A stretch of DNA of 64,000 nt. It comes from Lachnospiraceae bacterium. Its GTDB lineage: Bacteria > Bacillota > Clostridia > Lachnospirales > Lachnospiraceae. Numbering within the stretch: position 1 is the stretch's first letter; every line of letters starts with the position of its first letter. Made by a program: the position numbers and the translations under genes. A model generated the notes under the pieces. It ran no database searches. It saw only the letters and a list, made by a program, of their open reading frames with translations, and had not been told where the DNA came from. Location of the stretch: NCBI GenBank assembly GCA_017405805.1, contig JAFQZU010000001.1, positions 59,548 to 123,547 of the forward strand, in the 5' to 3' direction. Positions 7,610 to 16,771 of the stretch are shown here, in pieces.

Positions 7610-8656
7610 TCACATCGAATGCTTCTTGACGTATTCTGCATCCTTGGCATAATGCAGCGCCACATTTCTCTCGACCACCTTCATCTTGACCAGCCGCGCC
7701 AGCGCCTGATCCATGGTCTGCCCGCCTATGGCCGCGCTCGTCGCCACCGCATTGACGATCTGTGGCGTATTGCCGCTGCGGATGAGGTTCCGGATCGCGT
7801 CCGTCACCACCATCATCTCGCAGGCCAGCGCGCGTCCGCCGCCCTTTTTGGGGACCAGCTGCTGCGTGAGGACCGCTTCCAGACACATGGACAGCTGCAG
7901 CCGGATCTGGGTCTGCAGCCCTTCCGGGAAGACCTGTACGATACGGTCTACGGAGTCCGCGGCGCTCCCAGTGTGGAGCGTGCCGAAGACCAGATGGCCG
8001 GTCTCCGCCGCCGTGATGGCGGTCTCGATGGTGTCGCGGTCGCGCATCTCGCCGATCAGGATGACATTCGGGTCTTCGCGCAGACTGGCGCGCAGCCCGT
8101 CGGAAAAGCTTCTGGTATCCTTGCCCACCTCCCGCTGATTGATGGCGCAGAGATCAGGTTTGTAAACATATTCCACCGGATCTTCCAGGGTCACGATGTG
8201 ATCCTTCCGGGTGTGGTTGATTCGGTCAAGGAGGGCTGCCAGGGTGGTCGATTTGCCCGAACCGGTTTCGCCCGTCACCAGCACGATCCCTTTATGGAGC
8301 TGCGTGAGCTGCATTACGGCAGGCGGCAGTCCCAGCGTCTCCAGCTGCGGGATGGTCTCCCGCAGGAGCCTCAGCGCCACTGACGGCACTCCCTGCTGCC
8401 GAAAAATATGAATTCTGCAGCGATTGTCGGCAATCGTCTCCGCCGAGTCCAGCTCGCCCACCTCTTCGTAGGTGTCGTACTCTCTGCCCGCCAGCTCTCT
8501 GGCATAAGCGACGCAGTCCTCCTTCGTGAGCGGAACCTGCGTCATATTCTCCAGCTGGCCGCTCAGGCGGTATTTCGGAGGCAGACCGCAGATCAGATGA
8601 ATATCGGAGGCGCCTTCGTTTTTGGCTCGCTCCACAAGCTGCTCTATTGTAAACAT
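7610..8656 (-). CDS. pilT: PilT twitching-motility retraction ATPase
   Basis: 348 residues. The hexameric secretion-type ATPase fold shows Walker A (GETGSGKST), the Asp box and Walker B region (LIGEMRDRDTIETA), and the His box (FGTLHTGSAADS). The N-terminus matches PilT rather than PilB (ASDIHLICGLPPKYRLSG). PilT disassembles pilin to retract the pilus. The start is set at the ATG at 8656, 7 bases after AGGAGG; a GTG two codons upstream is in frame but overlaps the ribosome binding site. Presence of PilT means the system is a retractable pilus, not a type II-like secreton. Confidence 0.93.
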   Translation of the reverse strand: MFTIEQLVERAKNEGASDIHLICGLPPKYRLSGQLENMTQVPLTKEDCVAYARELAGREYDTYEEVGELDSAETIADNRCRIHIFRQQGVPSVALRLLRETIPQLETLGLPPAVMQLTQLHKGIVLVTGETGSGKSTTLAALLDRINHTRKDHIVTLEDPVEYVYKPDLCAINQREVGKDTRSFSDGLRASLREDPNVILIGEMRDRDTIETAITAAETGHLVFGTLHTGSAADSVDRIVQVFPEGLQTQIRLQLSMCLEAVLTQQLVPKKGGGRALACEMMVVTDAIRNLIRSGNTPQIVNAVATSAAIGGQTMDQALARLVKMKVVERNVALHYAKDAEYVKKHSM

Positions 8657-9012
8657 GTGCACTCCTCCTGCTCCGCTTTGCCGGCGCTTACTTTTTCCTG
8701 CCTCACGCTATACCGCTGCTTACTTTTTCCGGTCTCATGCTATTTGGGCTAAAACAGCTGATTTCCTGCCTCCGGTGCCAATCACCAATGACTTTTTCCC
8801 GTCAAAATTTGGCACTCACCTTCTATCTGTCTCCAAAAAAGCCCAAATATCGAGGAATTCCTTTTATTTAGTATAAAATTGATCGAAATCTCAATTTTGC
8901 CTTTGGCACTTTTTCTAAAAACTGACGCTCTGAGCCCAAGCCGTCAAATCAAGAATCTCTTCAACTGTCATCCCCGCCCGTACTTATATACAAGCGCGGG
9001 CACCAAAAAACC
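8657..9012. other. Gene-free interval between pilB and pilT with a solitary element arm
   Basis: No gene is seen. A lone arm of the palindromic element family lies at 8980-9001: TACTTATATACAAGC is identical to the right arm of copy 3, without any core. It begins 12 bp after the pilB stop in the direction of transcription. Two TTTGGCACT motifs occur near 8809 and 8901, each close to a CGTCA or TGACG pentamer; the same 9-mer occurs in the interval before pilD. Confidence 0.6.
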
Positions 9013-10761
9013 TCAATCCGCCTCATTGATGACGCGATTGACTTCCTCCACCGTCGTCGTTCCTTCCAGCACCAGACGCAGCGCGTTCTCCCGCAGCGTC
9101 ACGAAATCCGAACCGGCCCCGGAAAGCACCTTGTCCAGCTGCGCCCGTCCGGCTCCGGACGAGATCAGGTTCCGGAGCTCGCGGTCGATGACCAGGATCT
9201 CAAAGACCGCCGTTCTCCCCTTATAGCCGGAATTGTAGCACTCGGGGCATCCCTCTCCGCGGTACAGCATGCGTTTGGGATAGGGCTGCAGCCCGAGGTC
9301 CGCCAGCTCCTCTGCCGTTGCCTCGTACTGCACCTTGCAGGCGGGGCAGATCCGGCGCACGAGACGCTGGGACACGACGCCCTTGAGCGCGCTGCCGATC
9401 AGATAGGGTTCTACCCCGATATCTACCAGACGCTCGATGGTTCCGGGCGCGTCGTTGGTATGAATGGTCGACAGAACGACATGCCCCGTAATGGCTGCAC
9501 GCATGGCGATCTCCGCCGTCTCGCCGTCGCGGATCTCGCCGACCGCGATGACATCGGGATCCTGGCGCAGGATGGCGCGCAGGCCCGAGGCGAACGTCAT
9601 GCCCGTCTTTTCGTTGATCTGGACCTGATTGACGCCGTCGACATTGTACTCGACCGGATCCTCGAGCGTGACCAGGTTGACCTCGGGCGTGTTGAGCTCG
9701 TTGATCATGGCGTACATGGTCGAAGATTTACCGGAACCGGTCGGACCCACGATGAGCAGCACGCCGTTTTTCATGCGGATCAGCCGCTTGTACTTCTCCA
9801 GGTCATCGCCGGTCAGGCCGATCGTCGCCGTGCTGACATTTCCGCCGGCCTTATCGAGCAGGCGGAGCACGATCTTCTCGCCGTAAACCGTCGGCAGCGT
9901 CGAAACACGCAGATCAATGACCTTGTCCCGCACATTGATATTAAAACGCCCGTCCTGCGGAATGCGGCGCTCGGCGATATTCAGGCCGCTCATGATCTTG
10001 ATTCGGGACAGAACCGACGCCTGCAGCTCCTTGGGGATCGTCAGGATCTCATGCAGCACGCCGTCGATCCGCATCCTGATCTTCAGGTCCTTCTCGCAGG
10101 GCTCGACGTGGATATCGCTGGCCCGCTCGTTGACGGCACGCTCGATGACAGAGTTGACCAGCCGGATCGTGGGCGCGCTGTTGGCGGCGTCCTCGCCGAT
10201 CTTATTGGCGGCAAAAGCTGCCTCCACCGCGGCCGCGGTATCCCCCTTGGCCGCCGCTTCCCGCCGCATCTCTTCGATCGCCTTGGCGGCGCCTTCGTTT
10301 CCGTACAGAAGCTGGATCGCGCGCTCTACCGCCGAAGCGGTCGCCACCATGGGCACCACCCTCTTGTGGACGGCCTTGCGGACCTCCTCAATGGCGTAAA
10401 AATTCAGCGGATCCTGCATGGCAAGATACAGCTCGTCGCGGACAACCCGCACCGGTACGACATTGTACTGCTTCGCGATATTCTTGGGGACCACCTGGGC
10501 CAGCTCCGTCGGGATCATCTCCTTCGTCAGATCCACGAACTCGATGCCCAGCTGCATCTGCAGCGCCTCGATCAGGTCGCCCTCCGTGATAAAACCGTGC
10601 TCCAGAAGGACCGTCCCCAGTCGCTTGTTGGTGCCCTTCTGCAGGGCGATTCCCTCGTCCAGCTGCTCCTGCGTGAGGAGCCCTGCCGCTATCAGGATCT
10701 CGCCCAGACGGAGATAATTTCTGCCGCCTGCGGGCTTTGCTTTTTTTTCCAATATAGCCAT
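9013..10761 (-). CDS. pilB: PilB/GspE-type pilus extension ATPase
   Basis: 582 residues. The N-terminal MshEN-type domain (about 10-160, LRLGEILIAAGLLTQEQLDE) is the kind that binds c-di-GMP in some relatives. It is followed by the secretion ATPase core: Walker A (GPTGSGKSS, near 337), Walker B (VIAVGEIRDGETAEIAM, near 400) and the His box (LSTIHTNDAPG). A zinc-type four-cysteine motif follows (CPAC, CPEC, near 465-505). PilB powers pilus extension. It is the first pilus gene after a clear promoter and lies next to the large c-di-GMP protein. Confidence 0.94.
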   Translation of the reverse strand: MAILEKKAKPAGGRNYLRLGEILIAAGLLTQEQLDEGIALQKGTNKRLGTVLLEHGFITEGDLIEALQMQLGIEFVDLTKEMIPTELAQVVPKNIAKQYNVVPVRVVRDELYLAMQDPLNFYAIEEVRKAVHKRVVPMVATASAVERAIQLLYGNEGAAKAIEEMRREAAAKGDTAAAVEAAFAANKIGEDAANSAPTIRLVNSVIERAVNERASDIHVEPCEKDLKIRMRIDGVLHEILTIPKELQASVLSRIKIMSGLNIAERRIPQDGRFNINVRDKVIDLRVSTLPTVYGEKIVLRLLDKAGGNVSTATIGLTGDDLEKYKRLIRMKNGVLLIVGPTGSGKSSTMYAMINELNTPEVNLVTLEDPVEYNVDGVNQVQINEKTGMTFASGLRAILRQDPDVIAVGEIRDGETAEIAMRAAITGHVVLSTIHTNDAPGTIERLVDIGVEPYLIGSALKGVVSQRLVRRICPACKVQYEATAEELADLGLQPYPKRMLYRGEGCPECYNSGYKGRTAVFEILVIDRELRNLISSGAGRAQLDKVLSGAGSDFVTLRENALRLVLEGTTTVEEVNRVINEAD

Positions 10762-10823
10762 ATCTGTTCTTCCCCGAATAGGATAAACTGCGGTCTCTGA
10801 GGGTGAAATCCCACCCCATGTTA

Positions 10824-10853
10824 ATTATAAAACATTTCTCTACCGAACAACAA
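10824..10853 (-). promoter_or_regulatory. Probable sigma-A promoter of the pilus operon
   Basis: On the minus strand TTGTTG (10848-10853) and a perfect TATAAT (10824-10829) are separated by 18 bp. They lie about 60 bp before the pilB ATG and after the stop of the upstream gene at 10894. A small GGGTG / CACCC hairpin follows in the leader. Confidence 0.6.
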
Positions 10854-10893
10854 TATCTGTGGGTAGATCCGTAAAAAAATCTTAATAATTATT

Positions 10894-13800
10894 CTACACT
10901 TTTCGTATTCCAATTACGATGTGATGATCATCGCTTCCCCTCGTCCGGATCGTCTGCAGGCAGCAGGGCACTTCCGCGCCTTCCTCCACTCTGTTGAAGG
11001 AGATCTCTTCGGCATCCCCCCGGCCGAGCCACCGGATCATATTCTCCTTGCGCAGAGCCTCCTTCATCGCGGAGAGGTCCGCGGCCGCCACCTGCGACAG
11101 GATCTTATCCCGGGCATCCCGGTAGAAATTGTCTCCTCCGGGGCGGATCTGCAGCGCTCCGTCCGGTCCGATATAGAACTCCAGATAGAAGTCCGTGACG
11201 GTGTCCACGTAGAAGATGTTCTCGAAATCGCCGGTCAGTGCGTTGGACAGGTTCATGTACGTCTTGCGGATGACGGGGATCCGCTCCACGCTCTCTCCCT
11301 TCCGCTCGATCAGGAAGGGTTCGAATTCCTCCACGGGAAGAGGTTTCGAGAAATAGTAGCCCTGGATGAGGTCGCAGCCCATGGCTTTCAGTACCTGGTA
11401 CTGCTCCTTTGTCTCGACGCCCTCTGCCACCACCGGCACCTGCAGATAGTCGGCTATATCGATGATCAGTTCGATCATCCGCACATCCTTCGTCTCGCCA
11501 AAAGCACTGCGGACGAAGGTCATATCCAGCTTGAGCGCGTCGATGGGCAGATTGGCCAGCATGCCCAGGGAGGAGTAGCCGCTGCCGAAGTCGTCCATCT
11601 CGATACGGAAGCCCATTCCCACGCCGCGCAGCTCTCTCGCGGTGGAGATGACCTGCTCGGAATCACCGGTATAGGCCGATTCGGTCAGTTCCAGAATGAT
11701 GTCATCCGGCGACAGTCCGAATTCGGAGAGAATATCCATGAAGACGCTCTTGATGTCCGGCATGAGCATATCGATCCTGGAGACGTTCACCGAGATCGGG
11801 ACGCTGAAGCCCAGCGTGTCCTTCCATCTGCGGATCTGTGCCGCCGTCTCGTGCCACACATATTTGTCGAGTTCCAGCACAAGGCCGTTGTCCTCCAGAA
11901 GAGGGATGAAAAAGCCGGGACTGATCATGCCCAGCTCGGGATGATCCCAGCGCACGAGCGCTTCCGCACTGGCCAGAACCGGCTTTTCCTGCCGGATATC
12001 GAATTTGGGCTGGAACCACACCTTGAACCGTTTCTGTTCGATCGATGTGTGGAAATCCTCCAGAAGGCGCTCCTTGTAGACAGAGAGTTTTCCCATCTCG
12101 TCGTCGTACACGCCGACGCCGTTGGAAAAACTGCCGCGGACCGAGTCAGAGGCAGTTTTGGCGCGGTCAAAACGGCGCTCGATGTCGAGCCGCTTGTCCA
12201 CGTCCGAATATACGCCCAGGCGCAGGCGCACGCGGTTTGTACTGCCGTCCTCTGCCGTGATGTCAAGTGAGGTCTTCTCGAGCACCTCCGCATAATCCTC
12301 TCTGTGCGGGCAGTAAATGAGGAAGGTGTCAGCTCCCTTGTGGCAGCCGACGCCGCCGATCTCGCGGGCGATCTGCCTGACGCGCTCGCCGATGCGGCGA
12401 AGGACCGTGTCTCCGTAGCTCTTGCCGAACCGCTCGTTGATCAGGTGGAAGCGGTTGATGTCGAGCACGACCGCGTCCATGGACATATCTTCGTAGTGCT
12501 GGTCAAACATATGCACGTAGCGGTAGAAATAGTCGATATTGAGAAGGTGCGTCAGGCTGTCGCGCTCCGTGGACCGGATGATGCCCCTCGTTTCGGAAAG
12601 TTCGATGCAGCGGTCGACGCGCGCCTTGACGACCTCCCAGATGGGATAGGGCTTGGGAATGAAATCCATGGCGCCGAGCTTTAAGCACTCAAGCTCCGCA
12701 TTCTGGTCCGCTGTCAGGACAATGACCGGAATGGCGTGCAGCGCCGGATCGTTGTTCATAACCTGGAGGATCTCGCGGCCGTTCATTTTCGGCATGACCA
12801 GATCCAGAAGGACAAGGGCGATGTCGTCCTTGCGGGAGTGGATGGTGCGCATGGCCTCCTCGCCGTTTTCCGCATAGATCACGTCAAAACGGTCCCCCAG
12901 CACACTTCCCAGAAGCTCTCTGTTCACCGCCTCGTCCTCAGCGATCAGAACATGCCTGCGGATATTGATGATCCGGTCCTCCGGCAGCAGATCCTGCATA
13001 CCGGCTTTGCGCTCCTCTTCCTTGTCGGACTCGTCGTCCCTTGTGACGGCGCCCAGGCTCTTCAGGAGCTTTTTCTCGTCGTACATGCGCTCGTCGGCTC
13101 TCTGGAAGACGTCGTGCATGTTATTGTCATGTCCCTCGATAAATTCGGCGAGACCGCCCGAGACGACCGCCTCGTTCTGTCCGATGTGCTCGACGGAGCG
13201 GTCATGCAGCGTGACCATGAGCTCCTGCCGGATGCTGTAATCCCTGCCCGTAAGGATTGCGACGAATTCGTCTCCGCCCACACGGAAGACCGGGGAGTGT
13301 CGGAAGATGTCGCAGACCATCGTACAGGCCTTGCGGATGTACTCGTCGCCTGCCTTGTGACCCAGGGTGTCGTTGATCTTTTTGAGGCCGTTCACGTCGC
13401 AGACCACGACCGCGAATTCCTGTTTCTCCCCCTCCTTGATGGAGGCGTCGATCTCCTGTTCCCGGACCAGGAAGGCATGTTTGCTGCGTACGCCGGTCAT
13501 GGGATCCCGGTTGGCCAGGTTCTCGCTCTCCCTGGTGCGCCGGTTCATATAGGAATGGTTGGTAAGCATTACGATCAGCGCAAATCCGAACATGCCGATG
13601 GCCATGATCATCGTCCTGGTATTGGAGGACTCCAGGTCTTCCAGAAGATGAAGGACATACTGCTCATCCTGCAGCTTGTCGGCGGCCTGTCCTGCCGCAT
13701 CCGTATAGTACTGCTCCACTGTGGCGAACATATTCTCGTAGCTCGACAGCATGGTCTGCCGCATCCAGATGAGGGATATGATCAGGACCAGAGCCAGGAG

Positions 13801-15225
13801 CGCCACCCAGACGCTGATGGATGAGCCGAATCGTTTCTTCTTGTCCCGCTGCAGGATCGCGCGGAAGTACAAAAATCCCAGACCGCTCCACACGATGAAC
13901 ATGAAGTAAGTCTCCGTGGCCAGAGACCCCTTCGTGACCAGATTGGGCAGCAGGAAATAAGCGCCTAGGGCGATCATGATGACAAGGCCGGCGCGGGCGG
14001 TCCATAGCTCCTGCTGGTCTTCTCTTTTTTTGGCGACAGACGCTGCGCATGCCGTCACAAATCCATAGATCAGCACCGCCCCGATGGTCGTCACATCCAC
14101 GATCCAGCCGATCGCCGTGCGCCCGATAAAGGGGATGAACACGGAACAGAGGGCGACCAGCATCACCGCGTTGGAGGGGACGCCCTGCTCACTGATCTGC
14201 GCAAATCTTCCGGGCAGGATCTTGTCCTTTGCCATTGCATAAAACAGCCTGCTCAGGGAAGTGAAATTGCCGATCAGACTCGTGATCACAAGTGCGAGCA
14301 GAGAAAGCATCAAAAGCAGTACGCCCGCATCCCCCAGATATACATTCGCGGCGTAAAAAGCCGGCAGTGCCTCGATCCCGCTCAGGCTGTCCAGATTCCG
14401 TATGTATTCCAGCCAGCTGCTGAACTGGGCGGGGTAAGCCGTGACAGATAAGAGCGTTACGAAAATATAGAGCAGAACCGTCGAGATCACCGAAACGACC
14501 AGGATCCTGTGGATTTTCGTATGAGGGAAAGAGAACTCCTCCACGGAGTGCGAAATACTTTCGAAGCCGATGAAGGCCCAGGGGGAGATGACCGCGATCT
14601 TCAGGACCTGGGATATGGCCGAATAATCGGGCACGAAGGCGGGACTCAGAGAGGTGCGATGCCCAAGGATTCCGAAAACAAAACCGATTACGATACCGGC
14701 CGAAAAAAGAACCGCGAGGGCCGTCATGATCCTGTAAGTCCATTTCCGGCTGCGGGAGCACAAAAAAGCGACCGCAAAAAGCGCCGCCATGGAGAGGAGC
14801 GCTTCCCCGAAATAGACGTCGTATCCAAAAATCGTATACATTTTTCCGACGCTGAAGACGCCCCCCAAAAAGATCCTGCCGAAGAGGGGGAGCGAAGTGG
14901 CGTTTGCCCACAGCATGGCGAAGTAGGTCATGGCTACAAACCACGCAATGAGGAAACCCTGGTCATAACCGAAGGTCTCGCGGGCGTAAACGTAAGCGCC
15001 GCCGGCATCCGGATAATTCATCATCATGTAGGCGTAGCTGCGGCTGATCAGCAGCATGACGGCAGTACCGATCAGCAGGCCGAGTACGCTGCCCAAAGGA
15101 CCCGCCTGCACCAGATAGGTGCTGCTGGTGACGACCAGTGATCCCCATCCGACGCTGGTACCGATCGAAAGGGCCCAAGCTGTGATGGGTGATATATGCC
15201 GCCTGAAAGATTTTTCCGTATTCAT
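10894..15225 (-). CDS. Amino-acid-permease / GGDEF / receiver / GGDEF / EAL fusion protein
   Basis: 1443 residues. Residues 1-465 are an APC-superfamily permease with about 12 membrane helices. Two further helices (about 470-490 and 537-557) flank an outward loop. GGDEF 1 (560-728) keeps VGGDEF at 649-654 and looks active, without an RxxD I-site. The receiver (758-875) keeps phospho-acceptor Asp808, Thr838 and Lys858. GGDEF 2 (885-1045) has HKGADTF instead of the signature, so it is probably inactive. EAL (1058-1305) keeps EALVRW, Asn1147, Glu1179, Asp1211-1212, Lys1232, Glu1268 and Gln1288. A PAS-like domain of about 120 residues ends the protein. It probably couples a transported or sensed solute to c-di-GMP; that is inference. 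Confidence 0.88.
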   Translation of the reverse strand: MNTEKSFRRHISPITAWALSIGTSVGWGSLVVTSSTYLVQAGPLGSVLGLLIGTAVMLLISRSYAYMMMNYPDAGGAYVYARETFGYDQGFLIAWFVAMTYFAMLWANATSLPLFGRIFLGGVFSVGKMYTIFGYDVYFGEALLSMAALFAVAFLCSRSRKWTYRIMTALAVLFSAGIVIGFVFGILGHRTSLSPAFVPDYSAISQVLKIAVISPWAFIGFESISHSVEEFSFPHTKIHRILVVSVISTVLLYIFVTLLSVTAYPAQFSSWLEYIRNLDSLSGIEALPAFYAANVYLGDAGVLLLMLSLLALVITSLIGNFTSLSRLFYAMAKDKILPGRFAQISEQGVPSNAVMLVALCSVFIPFIGRTAIGWIVDVTTIGAVLIYGFVTACAASVAKKREDQQELWTARAGLVIMIALGAYFLLPNLVTKGSLATETYFMFIVWSGLGFLYFRAILQRDKKKRFGSSISVWVALLALVLIISLIWMRQTMLSSYENMFATVEQYYTDAAGQAADKLQDEQYVLHLLEDLESSNTRTMIMAIGMFGFALIVMLTNHSYMNRRTRESENLANRDPMTGVRSKHAFLVREQEIDASIKEGEKQEFAVVVCDVNGLKKINDTLGHKAGDEYIRKACTMVCDIFRHSPVFRVGGDEFVAILTGRDYSIRQELMVTLHDRSVEHIGQNEAVVSGGLAEFIEGHDNNMHDVFQRADERMYDEKKLLKSLGAVTRDDESDKEEERKAGMQDLLPEDRIINIRRHVLIAEDEAVNRELLGSVLGDRFDVIYAENGEEAMRTIHSRKDDIALVLLDLVMPKMNGREILQVMNNDPALHAIPVIVLTADQNAELECLKLGAMDFIPKPYPIWEVVKARVDRCIELSETRGIIRSTERDSLTHLLNIDYFYRYVHMFDQHYEDMSMDAVVLDINRFHLINERFGKSYGDTVLRRIGERVRQIAREIGGVGCHKGADTFLIYCPHREDYAEVLEKTSLDITAEDGSTNRVRLRLGVYSDVDKRLDIERRFDRAKTASDSVRGSFSNGVGVYDDEMGKLSVYKERLLEDFHTSIEQKRFKVWFQPKFDIRQEKPVLASAEALVRWDHPELGMISPGFFIPLLEDNGLVLELDKYVWHETAAQIRRWKDTLGFSVPISVNVSRIDMLMPDIKSVFMDILSEFGLSPDDIILELTESAYTGDSEQVISTARELRGVGMGFRIEMDDFGSGYSSLGMLANLPIDALKLDMTFVRSAFGETKDVRMIELIIDIADYLQVPVVAEGVETKEQYQVLKAMGCDLIQGYYFSKPLPVEEFEPFLIERKGESVERIPVIRKTYMNLSNALTGDFENIFYVDTVTDFYLEFYIGPDGALQIRPGGDNFYRDARDKILSQVAAADLSAMKEALRKENMIRWLGRGDAEEISFNRVEEGAEVPCCLQTIRTRGSDDHHIVIGIRKV

Positions 15226-15408
15226 ACTGTTTCCCCGGTCTGCATTAGTACAATTGCCGCCTTTTGCCCCATATTATCAATAATCTATATATAAATTTAC
15301 CATATAATCTGCAGTCATGCAAAAAAATGAACTACCAAGACGTGACGCCTTTCAACAGGCAGAGACGGACGATGACCGGGATGAGGATTTTGACGATCCG
15401 GAATCCCC

Positions 15409-16740
15409 TCACATATATCCGTAGCGGACGCGATTTGCCCACAAGAGCCCGGCCGTCACCAGAAGCGACAGTAACTCCGCCGCCACGATGGCGATCCACA
15501 CGCCCGTGATCCCGAAAAAGCGGGGCAGCAGAAGGACCGCGCCCGTCTGGAAGACCCACAGCCGCACGAAAGAGATGACTGCCGAGAGCAGCCCGTTGTT
15601 GAGGGCCGTAAAGAAGCCCGACCCGAAGATATTGAACCCCATTGCCAGGAAGGAAATCGCGTAGATCCGCATGGCGCCGACCGTCATCTGCAAGAGCGCC
15701 TCGTCGTACCCGGCAAAAATCATGGCCAACGGAACCGCGAACAGCTCGGAAAACAGCAGCATGACCACGGATACGGCGCAGGTCAGCACAAGGCTCCTCC
15801 GAAACAGGTTTGAGAGTTCGCCCCTGTTTTCGGCGCCGTAATGGAAGCCCACGACCGGTTCCAGGCCCATGGTATAGCCCAGAAACACCGCCGCGAAGAT
15901 AAAATTGGTATACATGATGATCCCGTACGCCGCGACTCCGTTCTGGCCGGCATAGTGCATCAGCTGAAAGTTATAGATCATGCTGATGAAGGACATGGAG
16001 AGATCGCTCATCAGCTCCGAAAAACCGTTGGTGACGGTGCGCACGATATACTCCGCCTTGAGGCCGGGACGGCCCAGTCGCAGCAGGGAGTCATTTTTGC
16101 GGGCAAAATAGATGAGCGGAACGCCGCCGCCCACAAATTCACCGATCACGGTCGCTGCCGCGGCGCCGCCGATGCCCGTGTGCAGAACGCCCATAAAGAG
16201 TCCGTCCAGCACCATGTTGGTCAGGCCTGCGGCAACGGTCACCTGAAATCCGGTCTGCGGCCGCTCCGCGGTGATCATAAAACTGTGAAAGGCGGATTGC
16301 AGCATATAGAGCGGCAGGCTGATCATGCTGATCCGGGTGTACACAAGGCAGTACGGAAGCATCTGCGGCGTGGCCCCCAGAAAGAGCGCTACCTTTTCGG
16401 CATAAAAATAGCCCCCGATCCCGAGAACGGCCCCCAGCCCTATGAGCAGATATATAAGCAGCGAGAAAATCTCGTTCGCTTTCTTCTTCTCTCCCATCCC
16501 CAGCGTCATGGCGACGAGCGCGCTGCCGCCCGTCCCGAACATGAAGCCGACGGTAGAGAGGATCATGATGAAGGGCATGATCAGGTTCATAGCGGAAAAA
16601 GCCGTGCCCCCCACAAAATTGGACACAAAAAACCCGTCCACGATGCCGTAGATCGAGGTAAAGATCATCATGCCGATGGAAGGCAGGGTAAAGCGGATCA
16701 GCCGCCCATATGTAAAATGGTCTGATAATCGAATTTCCAT
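15409..16740 (-). CDS. MATE-family multidrug/solute efflux protein
   Basis: 443 residues with about 12 hydrophobic helices in two similar halves, typical of MATE cation-coupled exporters. Examples are the LPSIGMMIFTSIYGIVDGFF start and the GYTMGLEPVVGFHYGAENRG motif at the start of the second half. The substrate cannot be told from sequence. The ATG at 16740 is chosen; TTG codons four codons upstream are possible, and no clear ribosome binding site decides it. It follows the HD/fRMsr fusion gene with a gap of about 30 bp, probably in the same transcript. Confidence 0.88.
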   Translation of the reverse strand: MEIRLSDHFTYGRLIRFTLPSIGMMIFTSIYGIVDGFFVSNFVGGTAFSAMNLIMPFIMILSTVGFMFGTGGSALVAMTLGMGEKKKANEIFSLLIYLLIGLGAVLGIGGYFYAEKVALFLGATPQMLPYCLVYTRISMISLPLYMLQSAFHSFMITAERPQTGFQVTVAAGLTNMVLDGLFMGVLHTGIGGAAAATVIGEFVGGGVPLIYFARKNDSLLRLGRPGLKAEYIVRTVTNGFSELMSDLSMSFISMIYNFQLMHYAGQNGVAAYGIIMYTNFIFAAVFLGYTMGLEPVVGFHYGAENRGELSNLFRRSLVLTCAVSVVMLLFSELFAVPLAMIFAGYDEALLQMTVGAMRIYAISFLAMGFNIFGSGFFTALNNGLLSAVISFVRLWVFQTGAVLLLPRFFGITGVWIAIVAAELLSLLVTAGLLWANRVRYGYM

Positions 16741-16771
16741 CACTGTCAACAATATCTGCAGGGACTGACCG

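Noticed and set aside
4051-8909. Sigma-54 promoters at TTTGGCACT motifs
   Set aside because: No TTGC(A/T) follows at the required spacing in any of the copies.
9460-10800. 446-residue plus-strand frame opposite pilB
   Set aside because: His/Asp/Leu-rich composition is typical of an antisense shadow of a GC-rich gene; pilB has full ATPase motifs.
10762-10893. c-di-GMP riboswitch in the pilB leader
   Set aside because: No GEMM core (GGGCAAACC / GACGCAAAGCC type) is visible; only a small hairpin is present.
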